A DNA stretch of 64,000 nt, taken from Mucilaginibacter tundrae. GTDB lineage: Bacteria > Bacteroidota > Bacteroidia > Sphingobacteriales > Sphingobacteriaceae. Of this stretch, positions 38,966 through 47,468 are shown piece by piece (the stretch's first letter is position 1; each line of letters starts with the position of its first letter). Both the position numbers and the translations under genes were made by a program. The notes below the pieces were generated by a model. It worked only from the letters and a program-made list of their open reading frames with translations. It did no database searches and was not told the origin of the DNA. The stretch is from the NCBI RefSeq assembly GCF_013408825.1, contig NZ_JACCBZ010000007.1, forward strand, positions 214,680 to 278,679. Direction: 5' to 3'.

Positions 38966-39535
38966 ATGTCGTCCCATCACATTGTGCGCGAGAAGCAGGA
39001 ACCAGCCTTGTTGGTATTGGGGCTAGATACCTTTTCGGATGAATTATTGGGGCAGTTGCTGGAGTGGAGCCCAACCGTTATTGTTACCGAACAAACAGGC
39101 GAAAACGTTAATGCTTATGGCATTAAAATAGATTGGATAATTTCAAACGAATTTAATGATCACCTGCAATCCGATATAAAGTGGATGCCTGCAGGCAGCG
39201 ACCTGATAGTGGAAACAGCGCTTAAATATTTAGTTACCCATAGTTATCCGGCCGTTAATGTTATAACGGATGAGTTACAATTAAAAGATTACCTGTTTTT
39301 TGTTGATAAGATTGATGTGGTGATTTTTTATGATAACAAAAAGATATGTGCAATTAATTCCGGCTTTAGCAAGTGGAAACCGGCCGGCGAAATAATTGAG
39401 TTTTTATCAGAACCGCAACAGCTGCATACCAGCGGTTTAGTTATGCTAAGCCATAACCGGTACCAAACAACACAAGATGGCTTTTATAGCATACAATTTG
39501 AACAGCCGTTTTTGTTTGTCGCCGAGGATTTGTAG
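38966..39535 (+). CDS. Thiamine-pyrophosphokinase-like protein, degenerate catalytic motif
   Basis: A 189-residue protein whose layout resembles thiamine pyrophosphokinase: an N-terminal sugar-nucleotide-like sheet (VTEQTGENVNAYGIKIDWII) where TPK has a D-G-x-x-x and gi.pD.viGDfDS pattern, and a C-terminal small beta-domain (GLVMLSHNRYQTTQDGFYSI then FEQPFLFVAEDL). The GDfDS acidic motif is replaced by ISNEFND, so catalytic competence is doubtful. It follows the WecA-like gene by 109 bases in the same direction. Family assignment is tentative; it may be a conserved hypothetical of this clade. Confidence 0.45.
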   Translation: MSSHHIVREKQEPALLVLGLDTFSDELLGQLLEWSPTVIVTEQTGENVNAYGIKIDWIISNEFNDHLQSDIKWMPAGSDLIVETALKYLVTHSYPAVNVITDELQLKDYLFFVDKIDVVIFYDNKKICAINSGFSKWKPAGEIIEFLSEPQQLHTSGLVMLSHNRYQTTQDGFYSIQFEQPFLFVAEDL

Positions 39536-39551
39536 CAGGCATGCACTTTAA

Positions 39552-40628
39552 CTAATTTAATGCTTCAATACCCAGCTTTTTAGCCAGTTCATTTAAATCA
39601 TTGGCAACTACATCAACTAGTGGGATGCCATTTTTTAATCTATCAGTATGCGCTTCCAGTTCTGGTTCGCCGGGGATGATTACTTTTTGATCAGGGTCAA
39701 TCGTTGAAGCTGATTTGAAACGCTCTATCCAGTTATCCAAATGTGACTTAAATTCATCAACAGGGCGGAAACCATCAATACGCATCGCCCCCAAAAAGTG
39801 ACCGATGCCTTTACCAACAGGATCGTTTGGCGGATCTAAAAATGCTACGAATGGAGGAACCCATGGCCCATAATTTGCACCGGATAGCACGGCTGATAGA
39901 ATATCTACTGTAGCGCTTAAGCCAAAACCTTTATGACTGCCGTGTTCCTTGTCGCTGCCCAAAGGCAATAAGGAGCCACCTGTTTTTAAAGCATGGGGGT
40001 CGGTTGTGTAATTTCCTTGTTTATCCTGTATCCAGCCTTCGGGCACTTGTTTACCCAGGCGTTGCGCTATTTCCAGTTTTCCATTTGCTGCCGCGGATGT
40101 TGCCATATCCACAATAACGGGTGGGTATTTGCCTGCGGGGAAGGCATAACACATAGGGTTTGTGCCTAATAAACGTTCGTTTGAAAAGGTTGGGGCAACC
40201 AGCGGACTTGCGTTTGTCATGGCGAAACCGATCATATCTTTTTTGACAGCCATCAATCCGTGATAACCCGCGATACCAAAATGGTTGGAATTACGAACCG
40301 ATATCCATCCTGAACCATACTTTTCGGCCTTATTAATCGCTATCTGCATGGCAAATGGCGCTACGACTAAACCCAGGCCGCTATCGCCATCAACAGTGGC
40401 CGTGGTTGGCGTTTCGTGGACTATTTTAATGTTGGGCGTAGCATTTATCCTTTGCTTCTCCCAAAGGCGTACATAGCCTGTTAAGCGGGCTACGCCGTGC
40501 GAATCAATCCCACGAAGATCAGCTAGTAACAAAACATCGGCAGCTAAGATGGCATGCTCCTGGCTGCAGCCCATGGCAAGAAATATATTTTGGGTAAATG
40601 CGCGGAGTGAGGATTCGGATACGATCAT
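39552..40628 (-). CDS. Ldh family NAD(P)-dependent oxidoreductase
   Basis: A 358-residue malate/L-lactate dehydrogenase type (Ldh_2, YlbC/YiaK-like) enzyme that reduces 2-oxo acids with NAD(P)H. Diagnostic stretches are ADLRGIDSHGVARLTGYV (with the substrate-binding His), SGWISVRNSNHFGIAGYHG, TNPMCYAFPAGKYPPVIVDM and SHKGFGLSATVDIL. The fold differs from classical LDH. It converges with the TPK-like gene (16 bases) and is upstream of nothing obvious. Physiological substrate cannot be told from the sequence. Confidence 0.93.
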   Translation of the reverse strand: MIVSESSLRAFTQNIFLAMGCSQEHAILAADVLLLADLRGIDSHGVARLTGYVRLWEKQRINATPNIKIVHETPTTATVDGDSGLGLVVAPFAMQIAINKAEKYGSGWISVRNSNHFGIAGYHGLMAVKKDMIGFAMTNASPLVAPTFSNERLLGTNPMCYAFPAGKYPPVIVDMATSAAANGKLEIAQRLGKQVPEGWIQDKQGNYTTDPHALKTGGSLLPLGSDKEHGSHKGFGLSATVDILSAVLSGANYGPWVPPFVAFLDPPNDPVGKGIGHFLGAMRIDGFRPVDEFKSHLDNWIERFKSASTIDPDQKVIIPGEPELEAHTDRLKNGIPLVDVVANDLNELAKKLGIEALN

Positions 40629-40678
40629 TAAGGCAAATATAGGGGTTTGGGCTATATTAAATAATTGATAAAATCAGG

Positions 40679-41923
40679 TTAGTTGGATAATTGAGCCCGC
40701 CTCTTAACCAAAATATTAAACAGCGTTTTAGTATTAGCCTTTTTAACTGCGTTGATGCTATTTGTTGATTTCCGTTTGAACGAGGAAACAGCTTTGCCAT
40801 TTATTGACCCTGCAAGGCCGCTGCCTGCAATAGTGCTTACTGCCCCGGCAGGCGTTATTTTGCGGATAACGTTGTTGTATGTATCGGCTATATATAAATT
40901 TCCATTAGCGTCAACCGCTATTCCTGACGGGCCGTTGAATGAGGCCGCGACGCCGGTGCTGTCTGCCTGCCCGGCATTGCCATTACCTGCAAATGTGGTT
41001 ACATTGCCGCCCTGGTCAATTTTACGGATCAGGTCTGTAGCATATTCGGTTACATATAGATTACCTGATGCATCAACTGCTATACTGTTTGGGAAATAGA
41101 ACGCCGCGGCAGTACCTTGCCCATTAATAGATGCTGTGGTATCGCTGCCTGCAACGGTGGTCACTTGTCCACCGCTTATTTTGCGGATGAGATTATTGAG
41201 CATATCCGCCACATAAATATTTCCTGATTTATCTAACGTAAGCCCTGTAGGGTTATTAAATGTTGCCGCAAGTATAGCTGCTCCATTGGTCGCGCCCGGA
41301 TTGTCGTTACCTGCAATAGAAGTTACACTACCGGCGGGGGTTACCATACGTATAAGGTTATTGCCGGCATCAGCAACATAAACATTTCCCTGCGCATCAC
41401 AAGCTACGCCACTCGGGCCAAAGAAATACGCCGCCGTGCCAATGCCATCAACCGAGCCGGTACTATCACTGCCTGCAAGGGTACTTACTAAGCCTGCGGG
41501 TGTTATTTTGCGGATCTGGTTATTATTGTCATCGGCTACATAAATATTGCCTGATGGGTCGACGGTTAAACTGGTTGGGCCATTGAAGGTGGCAACATTT
41601 CCGGTACCGTTTATAGAGCCTTGTATACCATTACCAGCCAGCGTGCTTACTATGCCCGTTGTTGATATTTTGCGGATCTCGTTATTGCCATAATCGGCTA
41701 CGTATATGTTGCCTGTGGCATCTACAGCTACACCGGTTGGGCCATTGAATGAGGCTATTGAATCTGCAGCGGTGCTATCTTTCCCGGTACTGCCGGTACC
41801 GCCGCTATCGTATTTGGTGCTTGTTGGTATAGGCGATCGTTTTGTGCAAGCGGTAAAAAAACAGACCATTATCGCCATAAAGGCCACGGTAAATAAGAAT
41901 TTTTTTTTTAAACGTGCCCTCAT
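40679..41923 (-). CDS. NHL-repeat lipoprotein (six-bladed beta-propeller)
   Basis: A 414-residue surface or periplasmic lipoprotein. The signal peptide ends at C26 (FFTACTK). Six repeats follow, each about 57 residues with the pattern F.GP.G.AVD..GN.YVAD..NN.IRKI, for example FNGPTGVAVDATGNIYVAD and FNGPSGIAVDANGNLYIAD, enough for a closed NHL propeller. The last linker (AGSGLAGSINGKAVSSF) begins a seventh unit that breaks into a basic tail of about 30 residues with no repeat. NHL propellers bind proteins, glycans or RNA; here a ligand is not evident. Confidence 0.88.
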   Translation of the reverse strand: MRARLKKKFLFTVAFMAIMVCFFTACTKRSPIPTSTKYDSGGTGSTGKDSTAADSIASFNGPTGVAVDATGNIYVADYGNNEIRKISTTGIVSTLAGNGIQGSINGTGNVATFNGPTSLTVDPSGNIYVADDNNNQIRKITPAGLVSTLAGSDSTGSVDGIGTAAYFFGPSGVACDAQGNVYVADAGNNLIRMVTPAGSVTSIAGNDNPGATNGAAILAATFNNPTGLTLDKSGNIYVADMLNNLIRKISGGQVTTVAGSDTTASINGQGTAAAFYFPNSIAVDASGNLYVTEYATDLIRKIDQGGNVTTFAGNGNAGQADSTGVAASFNGPSGIAVDANGNLYIADTYNNVIRKITPAGAVSTIAGSGLAGSINGKAVSSFKRKSTNSINAVKKANTKTLFNILVKRRAQLSN

Positions 41924-41984
41924 TTATTTTTAACAGTAGTTATTTGATTGATTTTTAAAGGTAGAATTAAAGACTCAATATAAA

Positions 41985-42521
41985 TCAATTATCTAGTTTT
42001 TTCAATAAATGTAAGCCTTGCTCCCATTGGCCAAGTGCCGACGCGGCATTGATGTGGCCTGCATCGCCTATGTTTACTATTTCGCTACCCCAGACTGTTG
42101 CAAATTGTTCGGCGCGGGCGGTGGTTACATAAAAATCATTGGTGCTGATTACGGTTATGGTTTTAAAAGGAAGTTTGATAAGTGGAACCGGCGTAAAGCC
42201 GTTTGTACCGGTCGGATATGAATCCGCTTCGGTATCACTCGGCGCAACTAATAAAGCACCCTTAATTTTGATATTGAATTTTTGCGCCCAATAAGCTACG
42301 GTGGTACAGGCCAGGCTATGTGCTACCAGGATAACTTCAGCAGGGTTATGTTTTTTTATTTCGGTGTTGATGCTATTAATCCAATCGGTGCATTTTGGGG
42401 TTTCCCAATCTTTTTGTTCGATACGGATGAAGTTGTATTCCTTTTGCCAGATGGATTGCCAATGTTGTGGCCCGGAGTCGCCGAGACCGGGTAGGATAAG
42501 GATGGTGGATTGGAAATGCAT
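41985..42521 (-). CDS. RBBP9/YdeN family serine hydrolase
   Basis: A 178-residue alpha/beta hydrolase. The RBBP9 hallmark ILILPGLGDSGPQHWQSIW comes first, the nucleophile elbow VAHSLAC gives Ser69, and Asp129 (STNDFYV) and His156 (GDAGHINAA) complete the triad. Members of the family have reported serine hydrolase activity with unclear physiological substrates. It has no signal peptide. It lies 61 bases downstream of nothing related; a repeat-rich gap separates it from bshC. Confidence 0.9.
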   Translation of the reverse strand: MHFQSTILILPGLGDSGPQHWQSIWQKEYNFIRIEQKDWETPKCTDWINSINTEIKKHNPAEVILVAHSLACTTVAYWAQKFNIKIKGALLVAPSDTEADSYPTGTNGFTPVPLIKLPFKTITVISTNDFYVTTARAEQFATVWGSEIVNIGDAGHINAASALGQWEQGLHLLKKLDN

Positions 42522-42562
42522 GGAGTTGTTCTTTTATACAAAGATAAGAAAGTGCACAGGAT

Positions 42563-42634
42563 GTCACCCTGAGCGTAGCCGAAGGATAAGCGCAGAGGCC
42601 TTTGTCCACATGCTTCGACTACGCTCAGCATGAC
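42563..42634. repeat. Intergenic imperfect palindrome, family C
   Basis: The left arm (42563-42587) reads GTCACCCTGAGCGTAGCCGA and on; the right arm (42610-42634) has the reverse complement of GTCATGCTGAGCGTAGTCGA and on. About 20 of 25 positions pair. Outer bases AGGATG (42559-42564) and CATCCT (42653-42658) extend the symmetry past a T10 run. The sequence GCTGAGCGTAGTCGAAGC recurs widely in intergenic DNA of Bacteroidota (from memory). Confidence 0.75.
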
Positions 42635-42661
42635 ACCCTTTTTTTTTTTCTTCATCCTGTC

Positions 42662-42694
42662 AGACTTACGAATTTTTCAAAACTTCGTAAGTCT
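42662..42694. repeat. Short perfect inverted repeat, terminator-like
   Basis: AGACTTACGAA (42662-42672) pairs perfectly with TTCGTAAGTCT (42684-42694) around an 11-base loop. It lies just downstream of bshC and may end its transcript, although no clear T-run follows on the minus strand; it adjoins the family C palindrome. Confidence 0.55.
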
Positions 42695-42714
42695 TTAGCC
42701 ATTTGATCCCTCTT

Positions 42715-44319
42715 TTATTTTTCCGTCAGTACTGTAAATTTAAAATCCAGCGGTTCAAAATGACGGACTAATTCGTCAATCAGTTTCTCACCCCATTTTA
42801 CGTAGAATAGCCCGAAGTTTTCGGTGCGTTCCTGTAGTGAATTTTTGGGGAAGAGGTCGGTTTTTATACCTTCTACTTGTTCAAGGCGAGAGTGGTAATT
42901 AATCTTCTCGGCTTTTATGAGTTTCTTTTCGAGGTTATCAATAGCGTGTTTTAAACGTGCTTGCACCGCTTCGGCAGAAGGCGCGAGAGTGTTGTCTATT
43001 TTAAAGGCGCGCAGCTTTATTTTTTCAAAGATGGCGGTTAGTTCGCGCCATTCTTCGTTGAGCGACAGGTTATGGTCGCTGTGTTTTTTTACCCAGTTGC
43101 TTTTGATGGCATCGGTAGTTTGGAACAGATCGGCGTTGTGCAGATCCATCCTGGTGATCTTTGAAGCCTGTTCCTTGCAGATGATAAGGCCTGAATTACG
43201 GAGGATCAATATGGGAAAATCAATTTTATAATGATCGAAGTTTGATTTTAGCTCGAGCCAGTAAACTACTTCGGCACCACCGCCAACGTAGGCTATGTTA
43301 GGTAATATGCATTCCTGGTAAAGTGGACGCATCACTACATTCGGACTGAAGCGCTCGGGAAATTGGTTTATTTCCTGTAATAGTTCTTCTTTGGTGAAGC
43401 TGATCTCGGTATTTAAAACTTTGTAGCTGTCAGCCTCGAAAACAATACGTTCACGCAGATGATCCTGCAAATAAAAGAAGTTTATTTCGCGGGGATTTAC
43501 CTGGATGTGGACGCCAAGCTTTACTAATTGCTCGTTTGTCGCAGTGATATTTTTGAAGCTGTTTTGCTCGGTGATATCCTGCGCCATGATGGGGGCGAAC
43601 TGTTGTTTCAAGCGATGGTCGTCGGCATCGATGATCACCAAGCCATATTTGCCGAACAGGGCATCAACCATGTAACGGGTGGCATCGGCTAATTTGTCGA
43701 ATTTGCTGTAGGCAGTTTCTACAATTTTAGCCAGCTCGGGCGCATGATGGTCTAAACCTAAAACGCCTTTGTATTGGTTAAGCGCCTGGCGGATGGTGTC
43801 GGGGTTGATGCGGCCGGTAGCGCCGGTTGCCTCGTACCACCAGTGTACTTTTTTGCCACCAATGTTGGTGTAGTTGATCTCGGCAAAATCGTGATCCTCA
43901 GATGCCATCCAGTAAACCGGCACAAAGTTTTTATCGGGGAATTGTGCTTTTAACTGCTGCGCTAATTTAATGGCGGTAACTATTTTGTAGATGAAATATA
44001 ATGGGCCCGCGAAAATATTGAGCTGGTGGCCGGTAGTGATGGTATAAGTGTTTTCCTGTTTGAGAGAGTTGATGTTACTCAATACCAATTGCGATACTGA
44101 ACAATCGAAATTGGTGATCCTGGTGTATTGCTCGCTTAAAACTGTGGCTAAAATTCCCCGATCAGCGACAACTGTTTTGCTTTTGAGCAATTCGGCGAAG
44201 CCGGCCATATCGGGGCGGTGACTATAAAAAGGCCTTAGTTCGGCAGTATCGTCGATGTAATCAATAACCGTTTGAGAAAAGTAACCGGTTTCTTTATAGC
44301 TTATACAGGAGGCTTCCAT
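42715..44319 (-). CDS. bshC: Bacillithiol biosynthesis cysteine-adding enzyme BshC
   Basis: A 534-residue BshC, which adds cysteine to glucosaminyl-malate in the last step of bacillithiol synthesis in the cytosol. Recognisable stretches are TITTGHQLNIFAGPLYFIYK near residue 103, VPVYWMASEDHDFAEIN, and the C-terminal FPKNSLQERTENFGLFYVKW. Length fits the family (about 530-540). The other bsh genes (bshA, bshB) are not in the window. It is flanked by palindromic repeats on both sides and is likely expressed alone. Confidence 0.94.
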   Translation of the reverse strand: MEASCISYKETGYFSQTVIDYIDDTAELRPFYSHRPDMAGFAELLKSKTVVADRGILATVLSEQYTRITNFDCSVSQLVLSNINSLKQENTYTITTGHQLNIFAGPLYFIYKIVTAIKLAQQLKAQFPDKNFVPVYWMASEDHDFAEINYTNIGGKKVHWWYEATGATGRINPDTIRQALNQYKGVLGLDHHAPELAKIVETAYSKFDKLADATRYMVDALFGKYGLVIIDADDHRLKQQFAPIMAQDITEQNSFKNITATNEQLVKLGVHIQVNPREINFFYLQDHLRERIVFEADSYKVLNTEISFTKEELLQEINQFPERFSPNVVMRPLYQECILPNIAYVGGGAEVVYWLELKSNFDHYKIDFPILILRNSGLIICKEQASKITRMDLHNADLFQTTDAIKSNWVKKHSDHNLSLNEEWRELTAIFEKIKLRAFKIDNTLAPSAEAVQARLKHAIDNLEKKLIKAEKINYHSRLEQVEGIKTDLFPKNSLQERTENFGLFYVKWGEKLIDELVRHFEPLDFKFTVLTEK

Positions 44320-44324
44320 TTTTT

Positions 44325-44394
44325 ATTTCGAATGTCGGATGTTCAATTCCGGATTTAGAAATTGAACATTGCTAACTATTATATGTTCGAAATT
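44325..44394. repeat. Nested inverted repeats upstream of bshC
   Basis: ATTTCGAA (44325-44332) pairs with TTCGAAAT (44385-44392), and inside it GTTCAATT (44341-44348) pairs with AATTGAAC (44360-44367). Blocks such as CCGGATTT recall the adk-obgE palindrome (family B). It lies in the bshC-rimO gap. Confidence 0.55.
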
Positions 44395-44438
44395 AGATTT
44401 TAAAAACCTAAAAAGAAGAGCTTGAACCCAAAAAGCTG

Positions 44439-45770
44439 TTATTTTACAATTTGTCCATAAAGGTCGAAGTCTTCCGCGCTGTCAATCTGCACATTAACAA
44501 AGCTGCCAACGGTTGCGTAATGCAGGCTGGCATCTATCAAAACTTCGTTATCAACTTCGGGTGAATCAAATTCGGTACGACCAACAAAGTAGCCACCGTC
44601 TTTTTTGTCGATCAATACTTTGTAGGTATTGCCAATCTTTTCCTGGTTTTTATCGAAGGAGATACCCTGCTGAATTTCCATAATGGCATCAACACGGTCT
44701 TGTTTTACTTCTTCGGGAACGTCGTCGACTAAAGAATGAGCGTGTGTTTTTTCTTCGTGAGAATAGGTGAAACAGCCTAAACGATCAAAACGGGTATCTT
44801 CCACCCATTGCGCCATTTCTTCAAAATCCTGCTGCGTTTCGCCGGGGTAGCCGGTGATGAGCGTGGTACGCATGGCAATGCCGGGTACTTTATCGCGGAT
44901 CTGGTTAACCAGATCAATGGTTTTTTGTTTGGTGATGCCACGGCGCATGGATTTTAGCATAGCATCGCTGATGTGCTGCAAGGGCATATCCAGGTATTTG
45001 CAAATGTTGTCGCGCTCGTTCATTACATCCAGAATTTCCATCGGGAAACCGGAAGGATAGGCGTATTGCAACCTGATCCATTCGATGCCATTAACATCAG
45101 ATAACCTACGCATCAGTTCATCTAAATTGCGTTTACCGTAAAGGTCAAGGCCGTAGTAAGTTAGATCCTGCGCAATTAATATGAGTTCTTTAGTGCCGTT
45201 TTTAGCAAGATTCTCCGCGTTTTTAACCAACTGATCTATCGGCGTGCTCAGGTGCTTGCCACGCATCAATGGAATTGCACAGAATGAACAGGGACGGTTA
45301 CAGCCTTCGGCTATTTTAAAGTATGCGAAGTGGGATGGGGTAGTTAACAGGCGTTCGCCTATTAATTCGTGCTTGTAATCGGCACCTATTGAACTTAACA
45401 AATTTTGCAGGTCGTTAGTACCAAACCATGAATCAACGTTGGTGATCTCGGCTTCCAGCTCGGGTTTGTAGCGTTCGGAAAGGCAACCGGTAACGATCAC
45501 TTTTCCAACTTTACCCTGTTCCTTCAACTCGCTAAATTGCAGGATGGTGTCGATAGATTCCTGTTTGGCATTATCAATAAAACCACACGTGTTGATGACA
45601 ATGATGTCATTAACTCCCGCTTCAGCTTCGTGTACCACATCAAAGTGGTTGCCTTTTAGCTGACCCATTAAAACTTCTGAATCGTAAGTATTTTTGGAGC
45701 AGCCTAAAGTAACTACGTTTACACGCGGTTTAACTGTTGCTATTGATGGTTGTACTGATTTCGTTCTCAT
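44439..45770 (-). CDS. rimO: Ribosomal protein S12 methylthiotransferase RimO
   Basis: A 443-residue radical-SAM enzyme that methylthiolates an aspartate of ribosomal protein S12. The N-terminal methylthiotransferase cluster cysteines are C24, C62 and C96 (LGCSKNTYDSE, INTCGFID, VTGCLSER). The radical-SAM motif CNRPCSFC gives C157, C161 and C164. A TRAM domain forms the last 65 residues. The TLGCSKNTYDSE opening distinguishes RimO from MiaB. It lies downstream of ftsY, with a 120-base palindrome occupying the entire gap. Confidence 0.95.
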   Translation of the reverse strand: MRTKSVQPSIATVKPRVNVVTLGCSKNTYDSEVLMGQLKGNHFDVVHEAEAGVNDIIVINTCGFIDNAKQESIDTILQFSELKEQGKVGKVIVTGCLSERYKPELEAEITNVDSWFGTNDLQNLLSSIGADYKHELIGERLLTTPSHFAYFKIAEGCNRPCSFCAIPLMRGKHLSTPIDQLVKNAENLAKNGTKELILIAQDLTYYGLDLYGKRNLDELMRRLSDVNGIEWIRLQYAYPSGFPMEILDVMNERDNICKYLDMPLQHISDAMLKSMRRGITKQKTIDLVNQIRDKVPGIAMRTTLITGYPGETQQDFEEMAQWVEDTRFDRLGCFTYSHEEKTHAHSLVDDVPEEVKQDRVDAIMEIQQGISFDKNQEKIGNTYKVLIDKKDGGYFVGRTEFDSPEVDNEVLIDASLHYATVGSFVNVQIDSAEDFDLYGQIVK

Positions 45771-45892
45771 AAGCCCCCTCTAAATCTCCCCCGGTAGGGG
45801 AGACTTTAACTTTGCAATTGCAAAGCTTTTATTATACGTTTTAACAATCTCTTTAAGTCCTCCCTACCGGGGAGGATTTAGGTGGGCGGCTT
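45771..45892. repeat. Intergenic imperfect palindrome, family D
   Basis: A 122-base element with arms of about 40 bases. The left arm (45771-45809) contains CTAAATCTCCCCCGGTAGGG and the right arm (45853-45892) contains CCCTACCGGGGAGGATTTAG, its near reverse complement. A perfect 16-base palindrome CTTTGCAATTGCAAAG (45810-45825) lies near the centre. It begins one base past the rimO start and overlaps the ftsY stop codon by two bases, so it fits the intergenic space exactly. Confidence 0.8.
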
Positions 45893-46856
45893 ATTGTTTA
45901 AACAATGAATCCACAAACGCCTTGCGATCAAATAATTGCAGATGTTCCATGCCCTCGCCTACACCTATATATTTTACGGGGATCTTGAACTGATCCGAGA
46001 TGCCTATTACTACGCCGCCTTTGGCTGTGCCATCCAGCTTGGTTAGCGCTAAAGCGTTAACGGCGGTTGCTTCGGTGAATTGCTTGCATTGCTCAATGGC
46101 GTTTTGTCCGGTTGATGCATCAAGCACTAACAAAATCTCGTGCGGTGCGCCGGGGACTACCTTTTGCATTACATTTTTGATTTTGGTTAGCTCATTCATC
46201 AAACCTACTTTGTTATGCAAACGGCCCGCGGTATCAATTATGGCTACATCATCACCATTAGCAACTGCCGAGCGCAAAGTATCATACGCTACAGAAGCAG
46301 GGTCGGAACCCATTGGCTGTGCTACTACCTTTACGTCTACACGTTTACCCCAAAGTTGTAGTTGGTCTACTGCCGCTGCTCTAAAAGTATCGGCTGCGCC
46401 TAAAACTACTTTGTTCCCTGCCTGCTTTAATTTGTGGGCCAGCTTGCCGATGGTGGTGGTTTTACCCACACCATTTACGCCAACCACCATAATTACATAA
46501 GGCTTATGATCGCCGTATTCAAAGCTTGAAAAATCGTTGCTGTTGTTTTCGGCAAGGAGCTTTTGGATCTCATCGCGCAGCAACCCATTCAGCTGGCTGG
46601 TGTTGATGTATTTATCAACGGTAACACGCTGCTGTATGCGGTCGATGATTTTTAGGGTAGTGCTAACACCAACATCTGAGGTTACCAATACTTCTTCCAG
46701 CTCATCCAGCACATCATCATCAACGGTGGATTTCCCGGCTATTACTTTGGTTATTTTTGAAAGGAAATTGTCCTTGGTTTTTTCCAAACCGGTATCCAGC
46801 GCTTCCTGCTCTTGCAGTGTGCTTTCTTTCTTCTTGAAAAAATCAAATAATCCCAT
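45891..46856 (-). CDS. ftsY: Signal recognition particle receptor FtsY
   Basis: A 321-residue SRP-receptor GTPase that docks ribosome-nascent chain complexes at the membrane. The short N-terminal region (GLFDFFKKKE) lacks the long acidic A domain of E. coli. The NG domain shows G1 GVNGVGKTTT at residues 126-135, DTFRAAAVDQL, DTAGR and TKLDGTAKGG. It is preceded by a terminator for the ribosomal genes, so it probably has its own promoter. Its stop codon is formed inside the family D palindrome. Confidence 0.96.
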   Translation of the reverse strand: MGLFDFFKKKESTLQEQEALDTGLEKTKDNFLSKITKVIAGKSTVDDDVLDELEEVLVTSDVGVSTTLKIIDRIQQRVTVDKYINTSQLNGLLRDEIQKLLAENNSNDFSSFEYGDHKPYVIMVVGVNGVGKTTTIGKLAHKLKQAGNKVVLGAADTFRAAAVDQLQLWGKRVDVKVVAQPMGSDPASVAYDTLRSAVANGDDVAIIDTAGRLHNKVGLMNELTKIKNVMQKVVPGAPHEILLVLDASTGQNAIEQCKQFTEATAVNALALTKLDGTAKGGVVIGISDQFKIPVKYIGVGEGMEHLQLFDRKAFVDSLFKQ

Positions 46857-46914
46857 GTGAATGTGCAGATTTTAAATGTGCAGATGTGCTGATGAAAATG
46901 TTAATCGTTCTATC

Positions 46915-46950
46915 AACAAAAAAAGCCCTCTCGTATAACAAGATGGCTTT
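46915..46950 (-). terminator. Terminator of rpmB-rpmG-bL38
   Basis: On the minus strand AAAGCCATCT pairs with AGAGGGCTTT (one mismatch) around a nine-base loop and runs into a T-rich tract (TTTTTTTGTTG). It lies 30 bases after the small ribosomal gene and before ftsY, separating the two units. Confidence 0.7.
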
Positions 46951-46978
46951 CGTATTAATTCAGAACCGTAACCGGTTT

Positions 46979-47137
46979 TTATTTGCCGGAAATCGCATCC
47001 TTAACGTTGTCGTTAGGAACGATCTGTTCTTTAAATGAGTAAGCACCAGTTTTAGGTGACTTAACCATTGTAATTACTTTTGAATAATCTTTGCCTTTAC
47101 CAGCTACTTTCAGTGTTGCAACTACTTTCTTTGCCAT
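46979..47137 (-). CDS. Bacteroidota-specific ribosomal protein (DUF4295, bL38)
   Basis: A 52-residue basic protein beginning MAKKVVATLKVAGKGKDYSK and ending in NDNVKDAISGK, recognised as the DUF4295 family. As I recall, this family was identified as a large-subunit ribosomal protein (bL38) in Flavobacterium ribosome structures. It is short, so it was located by reading the minus strand between rpmG and ftsY. It starts 73 bases after the rpmG stop and completes a three-gene ribosomal unit typical for this phylum. Confidence 0.9.
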   Translation of the reverse strand: MAKKVVATLKVAGKGKDYSKVITMVKSPKTGAYSFKEQIVPNDNVKDAISGK

Positions 47138-47210
47138 GTTTTTATTTTTGAATTAGTGATTTTTGAATGAGTGATTATAATCAGCTCCTTACAGGATCAA
47201 CTAATAATTA

Positions 47211-47393
47211 TTATTTAATTTCTTTATGAACAGTTACTTTTCTTAAAACCGGGTTGAATTTCTTCATTTCCAATCTTTCAGTTGTGTTTTTCTTGTTCTT
47301 AGTGGTGATGTAACGAGACATGCCCGGCATACCGCTAGTTTTGTGCTCAGTACACTCTAGTATTACCTGAACTCTGTTGCCTTTTTTAGCCAT
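47211..47393 (-). CDS. rpmG: 50S ribosomal protein L33
   Basis: A 60-residue L33. [20 protein letters not shown] and [19 protein letters not shown] followed by HKEIK are diagnostic. Only one cysteine is present, so this is the zinc-free (C-) form. It sits 75 bases after rpmB, in the usual rpmB-rpmG order. Confidence 0.96.
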   Translation of the reverse strand: MAKKGNRVQVILECTEHKTSGMPGMSRYITTKNKKNTTERLEMKKFNPVLRKVTVHKEIK

Positions 47394-47468
47394 TTTCTTA
47401 TATTGTTGTGGTTAACGTTATTTACGGCAGTATGAATTGCTCATGCTACCTCCAGTAACACCTACCTA

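Noticed and set aside
42301..42655. Several overlapping open frames across the family C palindrome
   Set aside because: They exist in both directions because the repeat is free of stop codons; the translated sequence is that of the repeat and not of a protein family.
46000..46500. 166-residue plus-strand open frame opposite ftsY
   Set aside because: Antisense shadow of a confident gene: composition is Ser/Thr/Pro-rich, as expected from the reverse complement of coding DNA, and it shows no known motif.
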